Source: Streptosporangium carneum (GTDB lineage Bacteria; Actinomycetota; Actinomycetes; Streptosporangiales; Streptosporangiaceae). Taken from it: a DNA stretch of 64,000 nt. The position numbers and the translations under genes are program-made. Below are positions 57,456 to 64,000 of this stretch, piece after piece. Positions within the stretch are counted from its first letter, which is position 1; every line of letters starts with the position of its first letter. The stretch covers positions 124,001 through 188,000 of the forward strand of contig NZ_BSEV01000014.1 of NCBI RefSeq assembly GCF_027922005.1, in the 5' to 3' direction. The notes beneath the pieces are model-generated. The model was not told where the DNA came from, ran no database searches, and saw nothing but the letters and a program-made list of their open reading frames with translations.

Positions 57456-58811
57456 TCACCCCTCCAAGGATGCCTTCTCCGCGACGTTCCCCGGTCGTGG
57501 GGCGTCGTCGCCCGACGGGGGCTCGGCCGGAAGGCGGCGGCCGCGGGCGTTCTTCGGGGTCCTGACGGCGACCGACATGAGGGCGGCGAGCAGGCAGAGG
57601 AGGCCCGCCGCGTACCAGGCGAGGTCGTAGGCGCCGAAGTGGTCGCGGGTCAGCCCCGCGCCGACCGCGGCGACGGCCGCGCCGATCTGGTGGGAGGCGA
57701 AGACCCAGCCGAAGACCACCGCCCCGTCGGGACCGTAGACCTGGCGGCACAGGGCCACCGTCGGCGGCACCGTGGCGACCCAGTCGAGGCCGTAGAAGAC
57801 GATGAAGACGAGCATGCTGGGCTCCGTGGTCGCGCCGAACAGGCTGGGCAGGACCATCAGCGACAGCCCGCGCAGCGCGTAGTACACGCCGAGCAGGATC
57901 CGCGAGTCGACCTTGTCGCTCAGCCAGCCCGAGGCGATCGTCCCGGCGACGTCGAAGATCCCGACCAGCGCGAGCAGGCCCGCGGCGGTCGGCTCGGACA
58001 TGCCGTGGTCGTGGGCGGCGGGGATGAAGTGGGTGCCGACCAGGCCGTTGGTGCTCATGCCGCAGATCGCGAACCCGCCGACGAGCAGCCAGAAGGGCCG
58101 GGTGCGTGCGGACCTCCACAGCACGGTGAGAGCGTGGGCGGCCACTCCTGTCGTCCTGGTCCTCGGCGGGGAGGCGACCGCGCCGGGGTCGGCTCCGAGG
58201 GCGGTCGTGCCCGCCTCGGCGGGGTGGTCGCGCAGCAGGAACCACACCAGGGGGACCACGACCAGGGCGGCCGCGGTGACCGTCGCGGCGGCCCAGCGCC
58301 ACCCCTGGGCGGCCGCCAGGTGGGCGAGAACGGGCAGGAAGACGAGCTGGCCGGTGGCGCCGCCCGCGGTGAGGATCCCGGTGACCAGGCCCCGGTGGCG
58401 GACGAACCAGCGGTCGGTCAGCGTGGCGGCGAAGACCAGGGCCATCGATCCGGTTCCCAGTCCCACCAGGACTCCCCAGCACAGCAGGAGCTGCCAGGGG
58501 GCGTTCATCAGGACGGTGAACCCGCTGCCCGCCGCGACGAGCAGCAGCGCGCAGGTCACGACCCTGCGCATGCCGAAGCGCTCCATGAGGGCGGCGGCGA
58601 ACGGCGCCGTCAGGCCGTAGAGCATGAGGTTGATCGAGACGGCCAGCGAGATGGCGCCCCGCGACCAGCCGAACTCCTCCTGCAGCGGGGTGATGAGCAC
58701 GCCGGGCGTCGCTCGGAACCCGGCCGCGCCGAGGATGGCCACGAAGGCGACTCCCGCTACGATCCAGGCGCGGTGCAGCCCACGCTGACGCGTCTGAGGA
58801 GTGGTTGTCAT
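57456..58811 (-). CDS. Major facilitator superfamily transporter (monocarboxylate/OFA-type)
   Basis: This protein of about 451 residues has twelve predicted membrane helices. It shows the MFS loop motif variants FAAALMERFGMRRVV (after helix 2) and GWLSDKVDSRILLG (after helix 8). The start FRATPGVLITPLQEEFGWSRGAISLAVSIN resembles oxalate/formate and monocarboxylate transporters. The substrate is unknown. The start is one of several close ATGs (58811 or 58823), and none has a strong ribosome site. It is divergent from the solute-binding lipoprotein gene. Confidence 0.93.
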   Translation of the reverse strand: MTTTPQTRQRGLHRAWIVAGVAFVAILGAAGFRATPGVLITPLQEEFGWSRGAISLAVSINLMLYGLTAPFAAALMERFGMRRVVTCALLLVAAGSGFTVLMNAPWQLLLCWGVLVGLGTGSMALVFAATLTDRWFVRHRGLVTGILTAGGATGQLVFLPVLAHLAAAQGWRWAAATVTAAALVVVPLVWFLLRDHPAEAGTTALGADPGAVASPPRTRTTGVAAHALTVLWRSARTRPFWLLVGGFAICGMSTNGLVGTHFIPAAHDHGMSEPTAAGLLALVGIFDVAGTIASGWLSDKVDSRILLGVYYALRGLSLMVLPSLFGATTEPSMLVFIVFYGLDWVATVPPTVALCRQVYGPDGAVVFGWVFASHQIGAAVAAVGAGLTRDHFGAYDLAWYAAGLLCLLAALMSVAVRTPKNARGRRLPAEPPSGDDAPRPGNVAEKASLEG

Positions 58812-59038
58812 ATGGCCCATCATGGAGGGCGGCCCACCGGCTCCACGAGTGGCCCAAGTGTCAATATCCGCAAGAATCAGGCCATGAGGCGGGCCGTACG
58901 GAGGAGGCGTCCTACCTGGCCCGTCTCAGATGTACAACACCCGGCTTGTCCTACTTGTCGGAAATGAGGGATGATGCTCAGCTTTGCTCGACTGAGGCCG
59001 GCGGGGGAGCGTACGCCGGGCTACTAAGGAGTTCTAGC

Positions 59039-60760
59039 GTGTTCCATGCGCGGAGGTCTGGCAGGTTCCTGCCGGTGCTGGTGGGGGGCGTGCTCGTGCT
59101 GAGCGCCTGCGGAAGCGGCGACCCGGCGGGCACGGGGGCGGTCTCGGCGGGGGCCAGAAGCATCACCTACGCCTACGAGCAGGAGTTCCACTCCTACAAC
59201 AACAACACGGCCGCCGAGAACGCCACGCGTAACGCGGGCCCGTTGCAGCGGGTGCTCACGGGCTTCTGGTTCTACGGCGAGAAGGGCGCGATCACCCCCG
59301 ACAGGGACTTCGGCAGCTACGCCAAGACCTCGGACGACCCGCTGACCGTGGAGTACACGATCAGCGACAAGGCGGTCTGGTCGGACGGCGTCCCGATCGA
59401 CTGCGACGACGTGCTGCTGTGGTGGGGCTTCAAGTCGGGAAAGATCAAGGGCTTCTCCACGTCGGGGACCACCGGCGTCGAGGACACCAGGCTTCCCGCG
59501 TGCGACAAGGGGGGCAAGAAGTTCTCCCTCGTCTACGACAAGCCCTTCGCGGACTGGGTGGCGGGCGGCCCCGGGGCGACCGAGCTGCTGCCCGCCCACG
59601 TGGTGGAGAGGCAGGCGGGCCTGTCCGAGGACGAGTTCATCGCCGCGGTCAAGGCGCGCGACGCCAGGAGGCTCGAGAAGGCCGTCAAGTTCTTCAACGA
59701 CGGCTGGGTCTCCGAGGTCTCGCTGCCCCCGGCCGAGCTGATCCCGTCCTCAGGTCCCTACAAGCTCTCCAAGATGGACGCGGGACAGTCCCTGACCCTC
59801 GTCGCCAACGACAGATGGTGGGGCGCCCCGGCGGCGACCCCGACCGTCATCGAACGCTTCATCACCCTCGACGAGCAGGCCAAGGCGCTGCACGACCGCG
59901 AGGTCCAGATCATCGAGCCGCAGCCGGGTCCCAACGTGCTCAAGGAGCTGCAGAAACTGGAGGGCGTCAAGGTCAACGTCGCCGACCAGTACACCTACGA
60001 GCACCTCGACTTCAACGTCGACTCCAGCCCCTTCAGGGACAAGCGGCTGCGCCAGGCCTTCGCCAAGTGCGTGCCCAGGCAGCTCATCGTCGACAGACTG
60101 ATCAAACCGGTCGCGCCGGAGGCCAAGCCCCTGGAGATCCGCAACGTGGCCCCGTTCCAGGCGAACGCCGCGGCGGTCATCGCCGCCTCCGGCGGCGCGG
60201 GCGTCTACGCCCGGCAGGACATCGAGGGCGCGAGGGCCCTGGTGGCGAAGGCGGGCAGGACCGGCGTCCAGATCAAGATCGGCTACCAGACCCCCAACCC
60301 GCGCCGCACCCTCGCGGTGCAGCTCATCATCGACGCCTGCAACAAGGCCGGCTTCAAGGTCGTCGACAAGGGCTCCGAGGACTTCTTCGGCACCGTGATG
60401 CCCGCCAACGGTTACGACGTGGCGCTGTTCGCCTGGTCGGCGTCCTCCCTGGTCAGCGGCTGGGCCTCCACCTACACCACGCCGAAGAGGTGCGACGGCG
60501 AGAACAAGGGCAACAACAACGGCTGCTACTCCAGCAAGAAGGTCGACAGGCTCATCAGGAAGCTGAACGCGACCGTGGACCTCGCCGCGCAGGACCCGAT
60601 CATCGGGGAGATCGAGAAGAACCTGTGGGCGGACGTGGCCACCATCCCGCTCTTCCAGCACTCGAGCCTCACCGCGTGGGCCGAGGCGATCCACAACGTC
60701 GTCCCGAACCCCGCGCAGTCGACCATCACCTGGAACATGGACAAGTGGAGCCTGCTGTGA
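59039..60760 (+). CDS. ABC transporter substrate-binding lipoprotein, family 5 (peptide/opine type)
   Basis: This 573-residue secreted lipoprotein has a basic start, the hydrophobic core FLPVLVGGVLVLSAC and the lipobox cysteine near residue 22. The mature part has the family 5 layout, including the DSSPFRDKRLRQAFAKCVPRQLIVDRL segment and the C-terminal NPAQSTITWN. Family members bind peptides or other amphipathic ligands for uptake. No permease or ATPase genes are adjacent, so it is an orphan or serves a remote transporter. The GTG at 59039 has AAGGAG 7 nt upstream. Confidence 0.92.
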   Translation: MFHARRSGRFLPVLVGGVLVLSACGSGDPAGTGAVSAGARSITYAYEQEFHSYNNNTAAENATRNAGPLQRVLTGFWFYGEKGAITPDRDFGSYAKTSDDPLTVEYTISDKAVWSDGVPIDCDDVLLWWGFKSGKIKGFSTSGTTGVEDTRLPACDKGGKKFSLVYDKPFADWVAGGPGATELLPAHVVERQAGLSEDEFIAAVKARDARRLEKAVKFFNDGWVSEVSLPPAELIPSSGPYKLSKMDAGQSLTLVANDRWWGAPAATPTVIERFITLDEQAKALHDREVQIIEPQPGPNVLKELQKLEGVKVNVADQYTYEHLDFNVDSSPFRDKRLRQAFAKCVPRQLIVDRLIKPVAPEAKPLEIRNVAPFQANAAAVIAASGGAGVYARQDIEGARALVAKAGRTGVQIKIGYQTPNPRRTLAVQLIIDACNKAGFKVVDKGSEDFFGTVMPANGYDVALFAWSASSLVSGWASTYTTPKRCDGENKGNNNGCYSSKKVDRLIRKLNATVDLAAQDPIIGEIEKNLWADVATIPLFQHSSLTAWAEAIHNVVPNPAQSTITWNMDKWSLL

Positions 60761-60841
60761 CCCTCGGGAGCGGGTGCGGCGCCCACGCCTCCGCGGCGGT
60801 TCGCCCCGCCGTGCGCGGGCCCCGCCCCCTCGGCGTCCCGC

Positions 60842-61489
60842 TCAGCGCACGAACGCCCCTGCCTGCGCGGCGGCCAACGCCGCCTCCGCGGCCCGGTGGG
60901 CCGCGACCTCCTCGAGGGGCTCGCCGGTGACGAACAGCCGGTAGTACAGCGGCGCGCAGGCGGTCCGCACCACGTCGACCGCGTCGGTCCCCTCCGGCGC
61001 CTCCCCCCGCCGCACGGCCCTGGTCACCACCTCCGCGGCCAGGCCGTGCTGCGTCTCGAAGAACCCGGTGAGCGCCCGCGCGGCCTGCGAGGAGCGCAGC
61101 GCGGCCACGATCAGGTTCCGCGGGACGGCGCCGTGCTCGGGATCGGTGAAGCCCATGTAGATCACCCGAGTGATCGCGTGCAGGTCGTCACGGAGCGAAC
61201 CGGTGTCCGGCACCTGCCACGGCTGTTCCGCCGAGCGGACGAGCACGTCGGCGATGAGCCCGTCGACCCCGCCCCACCTGCGGTACAGCGTCGCCTTGTG
61301 CACGCCGGAGCGGGCCGCTATCGCCTCGACGGTGAGTCGGTCGTAGCCCACGTCGGCCAGCTCGGCCAGGGTCGCGTCGAGCACGGCCGTCCGGATCCGG
61401 GCGCTGCGCCCGCCGGGCCGCCTGATGGGCTCATCCGACAAAGTCGACTCCAGTTGCTTTAGTGGCTGCCGGTCTGGCATGCTCATCAT
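60842..61489 (-). CDS. TetR family transcriptional regulator
   Basis: This regulator of about 215 residues has its HTH at about 30-78 (RIRTAVLDATLAELADVGYDRLTVEAIAARSGVHKATLYRRW) and a TetR C-terminal ligand domain. It is divergent from the acetyltransferase gene. The inverted repeat between them overlaps its own first codons, so it should repress itself and its neighbour. The start is unclear among ATGs at 61489, 61486 and 61480, without a Shine-Dalgarno; a leaderless mRNA is possible. Confidence 0.92.
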   Translation of the reverse strand: MMSMPDRQPLKQLESTLSDEPIRRPGGRSARIRTAVLDATLAELADVGYDRLTVEAIAARSGVHKATLYRRWGGVDGLIADVLVRSAEQPWQVPDTGSLRDDLHAITRVIYMGFTDPEHGAVPRNLIVAALRSSQAARALTGFFETQHGLAAEVVTRAVRRGEAPEGTDAVDVVRTACAPLYYRLFVTGEPLEEVAAHRAAEAALAAAQAGAFVR

Positions 61490-61513
61490 AACGCGACCTG
61501 TGTCGCATTATGA
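61486..61513. promoter_or_regulatory. TetR operator in the divergent promoter
   Basis: TCATAACGCGAC (61486-61497) and GTCGCATTATGA (61502-61513) form 12-bp arms with one mismatch and a 4-nt spacer. It overlaps the possible TetR start codons and lies 14 bp before the acetyltransferase ATG. Confidence 0.75.
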
Positions 61514-61526
61514 GTGAGAGGTGCCC

Positions 61527-62171
61527 ATGACCGCCATCCCCAGCCCGGACACGCTCCACCCGTTGCCCGACCACCCCCGCGTGGTCATGCTCAAGCCCCT
61601 GGTCAAGGACCCCAGGATCGAGGTCGGCGACTACACCTACTACGACGACCCCGAACACGCCACGGAGTTCGAGCAGCGCAACGTCCTGTACGCCTACGGC
61701 CCGGAGAAGCTGGTCATCGGCAGGTACTGCGCGATCGCCACCGGCACGCGTTTCATCATGGCGGGGGCGAACCACCCGACGGCGGGAGTCTCCACCTTCC
61801 CGTTCACGATCTTCGGCGGCGACTGGGCCGAGCGGACCCTCGACATCCTGACGGCCATGCCGACCAGGGGTGACACGGTCGTCGGCAACGACGTCTGGTT
61901 CGGCTACGACTCGACGGTCATGCCGGGCGTCCGCATCGGAGACGGGGCCGTCATCGCGACCGGCTCCGTGGTCGTCTCGGACGTCCCGCCGTACGCCGTC
62001 GTCGGCGGCAATCCGGGCAGAGTCGTGAAGCGCCGCTTCGACGACGCCGACGTCGAGCGGATGCTGCGGGCCGCCTGGTGGGACTGGCCGGTCGAACTCG
62101 TCACCGAACACGTCCGCACGATCATGACGGGCACCCCGGCGGAAATCGAGGCCATAGCTGACAGCAGGTGA
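61527..62171 (+). CDS. CatB/Vat-type O-acetyltransferase (xenobiotic acetyltransferase family)
   Basis: This 214-residue left-handed beta-helix enzyme is very similar in layout to streptogramin A acetyltransferases. It has PRIEVGDYTYYDDPE, the hexapeptide-repeat core (KLVIGRYCAIATGTRFIMAGANHPTAG with catalytic His83, the Vat(D) position), FGGDW and the block TVVGNDVWFGYDSTVMPGVRIGDGAVIATGSVV. It would transfer acetyl from acetyl-CoA to a hydroxyl. Resistance to streptogramin A is possible but not proven, since chromosomal homologues have other substrates. The ATG at 61527 has AGAGG upstream; it is paired with a TetR regulator. Confidence 0.92.
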   Translation: MTAIPSPDTLHPLPDHPRVVMLKPLVKDPRIEVGDYTYYDDPEHATEFEQRNVLYAYGPEKLVIGRYCAIATGTRFIMAGANHPTAGVSTFPFTIFGGDWAERTLDILTAMPTRGDTVVGNDVWFGYDSTVMPGVRIGDGAVIATGSVVVSDVPPYAVVGGNPGRVVKRRFDDADVERMLRAAWWDWPVELVTEHVRTIMTGTPAEIEAIADSR

Positions 62172-62223
62172 CAGGTACGGGCGTCAGAGTGGGCTCGCAC
62201 CTCGAAGAGCAAGGAGACCTCTC

Positions 62224-62616
62224 ATGCCCCGTGCCGGCGGCACCTTCACCATCGACAGCTGGGACCCGCAGCCCTACGACGAGGCCGAGGGCGCCTCGCT
62301 CACCCGGGTCCACGTGACCAAGACCTTCGTCGGCGACCTGGTGGGCGCCAGCACCACCGACATCATCACCGCCGTGGCCCAGGCGGAGGGCTCGGCGGCG
62401 TACGCGGGCTTCGAGCGCTTCACCGGGACCGTGCACGGCCGCAAGGGCACCTTCGTGCTGCACCACACCGCCACGGCCGACGCGGGACAGTCGTCACTGA
62501 GCTGGACGATCCTTCCCGGATCGGGCACCGGCGAGCTCTCCGGCATCCGCGGCGGCGGCCAGATCGTCAACGACGACGGCGCGCACTCCTTCCACCTCGA
62601 CTACGAGCTCGGCTGA
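62224..62616 (+). CDS. DUF3224 domain-containing protein
   Basis: This 130-residue cytosolic protein has the DUF3224 pattern: a start like GTFTIDSWDPQPYDEAEG, the central SAAYAGFERFTGTVHGRKGTFVLHH and the closing GSGTGELSGIRGGGQI...HSFHLDYEL. The fold is a small beta-barrel related to allene-oxide-cyclase-like proteins; the activity is unknown. The ATG at 62224 has AAGGAGA upstream. It follows the acetyltransferase by 52 bp in the same orientation and may be co-transcribed. Confidence 0.92.
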   Translation: MPRAGGTFTIDSWDPQPYDEAEGASLTRVHVTKTFVGDLVGASTTDIITAVAQAEGSAAYAGFERFTGTVHGRKGTFVLHHTATADAGQSSLSWTILPGSGTGELSGIRGGGQIVNDDGAHSFHLDYELG

Positions 62617-62797
62617 GCCGCTCCCCCGCCGACGCGTCGGCACACTCCCGGCGTGCCGTCCGTCACGCGTCCCCGGGCGGGAGGCGTTCGGATGCCGGTC
62701 CAACGGACGCGGGTTCTTTCGTCCGGCGTGACGAGACCTCTGCGGCGCTCGCGGTCCATAATCCGTGGACCGGCATTGCGAGAGAGGCTGTCCCACC

Positions 62798-63829
62798 TTG
62801 GTTGACTTCGTGCGACACCAGCCGCGCGTCCGTCGTCTGCGAGACTTCGGGCACGCCGTCGGCCGCCTGACGCCGGGAACCCACAACGCCATCACGGACG
62901 TCGCGGGGGTCCTTGTCGGACAGACCACCCTCGTGGACGAGCAGAAGGGCGTCCACTCCGGGGTGACGGCCGTCGTGCCGAACGCGCTCGCCGACGCCCG
63001 AACCCTTCCGGCTGGATTCCACGTGGGGAACGGCTACGGAAAGTTCGTCGGCGCCACGCAGGTCATGGAGCTCGGCGAGCTGGAGACGCCCATCCTGCTG
63101 ACCTCGACGCTGTCCACCTTCCGCGTGGCCGACAGCCTGCTGAGCTGGCTCATCGACCGGGCGACCGAGCCCGTTCGCTCCGTGAACCTCGTCGTCGGCG
63201 AGATCAACGACTCCTGGCTGTCCTCCGCCGATCCGCGCCCTGTCACGGCCGAGCACGTCTACGGGGCGCTCGACGGAGCGCACGACGGGCCGGTGGCGAT
63301 GGGGAACGTCGGCGGCGGCACCGGGGCCGTCGCGCTCGGATTCAAGGCCGGCATCGGCACGGCTTCGCGCGAGGTGGCGCTGCGCGACCGTCAGGCGACC
63401 GTCGGAGTGCTGGTGCAGGCCAACATGAGCGGAGACCTACGGCTCCTGGGGCGCACGATCACCCCCGAGAACCTGGGCCTCCGCCGCCCCGGACACGTCT
63501 CCGAGCGGGGCTCCTGCGTCGTCGTGATCGCCGTCGACGTGGCCTGCAGCGCCCTTCAGCTGTCACGGATCGCGGCCAGGGGCGTCTTCGCGCTCGGCCG
63601 GGTGGGCGCGGCGTTCAGCCACGGGAGCGGCGACTACGGCCTGGCCTTCTCCTCCGAACCCTCCGAGACGCCCAGGACGTTGAACCCGGCCGAGCTCGAC
63701 GGCGTCTTCGCGGCCGTCATGGAGTCGGTCGAGGAAGCGGTGATCGACGCCCTGCTCGCCGCCAGAACGGTCCGTACGCCCTCGGGACGCGAGGCGATCG
63801 CCCTGCCGCACGAGGTGCTCGAGACCTGA
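62798..63829 (+). CDS. P1 family (DmpA/BapA-type) aminopeptidase
   Basis: This N-terminal-nucleophile peptidase of about 343 residues starts RRLRDFGHAVGRLTPGTHNAITDVAGVLVGQTTL. It contains GNVGGGTGAVALGFKAGIGTASR and the self-processing site ERGSCVVVIAVDV, where cleavage before Ser creates the active N-terminal nucleophile. Family members hydrolyse N-terminal L- or D-amino acids or beta-peptides. The TTG at 62798 is favoured (GAGAGAGG about 10 nt upstream); a GTG at 62765 is an alternative. No signal peptide is seen. 63830-64000 holds nothing recognisable. Confidence 0.92.
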   Translation: MVDFVRHQPRVRRLRDFGHAVGRLTPGTHNAITDVAGVLVGQTTLVDEQKGVHSGVTAVVPNALADARTLPAGFHVGNGYGKFVGATQVMELGELETPILLTSTLSTFRVADSLLSWLIDRATEPVRSVNLVVGEINDSWLSSADPRPVTAEHVYGALDGAHDGPVAMGNVGGGTGAVALGFKAGIGTASREVALRDRQATVGVLVQANMSGDLRLLGRTITPENLGLRRPGHVSERGSCVVVIAVDVACSALQLSRIAARGVFALGRVGAAFSHGSGDYGLAFSSEPSETPRTLNPAELDGVFAAVMESVEEAVIDALLAARTVRTPSGREAIALPHEVLET

Positions 63830-64000
63830 GGCGGAGCGCCGGGCACCGTGCCTCCCCGCCCGCGGAGATCTCGACACGCCTCGACGGATCGCCGAGGACC
63901 AGATGGGCGTCAGGGGGATTCCCGCCGGAGCGACCGCCGCGGGACCCGCCCTGGACGCCAGGATGAACCAGCACTGACCTCACACGCCCGGAGAAGCTCG

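Overview
The window is about 70 percent GC chromosomal DNA from a filamentous actinobacterium. Codon use, GTG/TTG starts, class II NrdJ with NrdR, a GuaB1-type GMP reductase, a SARP regulator, DUF4192 and DUF1707 proteins and a spore-associated-like protein all fit this. The Streptosporangiales (Streptosporangium, Nonomuraea, Thermomonospora relatives) are my best guess. This is inferred from gene content and not tested by phylogeny. I see no rRNA, tRNA or CRISPR array.

Layout. 96-2290: VOC protein, small secreted protein and a MerR regulator. 2640-7936: a core block in the same order as in mycobacteria. nrdJ lies downstream of nrdR, which is preceded by two NrdR boxes. Next come a small membrane protein in the position of the SOS-induced cell-wall protein ChiZ and, divergently, lexA with SOS boxes between them. 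8002-13390: an accessory island of lower GC. It carries an unrecognised 731-residue protein, a DUF3800 protein behind a 32-bp palindromic terminator, and a solo TnpB element whose right end touches the leuS stop codon. 13391-16045: leuS, preceded by a leader peptide with three consecutive Leu codons and an intrinsic terminator, which looks like leucine attenuation.

16418-19216: a 932-residue membrane protein with 45-residue tandem repeats. 19245-31656: lipid metabolism. It holds two tandem P450s, a GMC oxidoreductase and an acyl-CoA synthetase diverging around a perfect palindromic operator, a TmsB/TmsA pair for 10-methyl branched fatty acids, a membrane Ser/Thr kinase, and an alpha-methylacyl-CoA racemase-like protein. 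The P450, GMC, ligase and racemase genes could together do omega-oxidation and beta-oxidation entry of a methyl-branched lipid or sterol side chain.

31743-41313: an XRE/membrane-protein pair with its palindromic operator, an effector-binding protein, guaB1, a YflT-like stress protein, a sugar ABC transporter (two permeases and a lipoprotein, no ATPase) with a LacI regulator and two identical operators, and an FKBP isomerase. 41446-51858: ATP-dependent DNA ligase, a repeat-rich spacer, an RlpA-like protein behind a CRP-type site, DUF1707 and DUF4192 proteins, a TetR/reductase pair, a SARP fused to membrane segments, an EI24 protein and Maf. 52022-63829: FtsH, a paralogue of the 932-residue membrane protein, a DUF3616 protein, a PTH2-like protein, an MFS transporter, a family 5 solute-binding lipoprotein, a TetR/streptogramin-acetyltransferase-like pair, a DUF3224 protein and a DmpA-type peptidase.

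A recurring oddity is short tandem repeats of 10 to 13 bp in several intergenic spacers, close to one helical turn.
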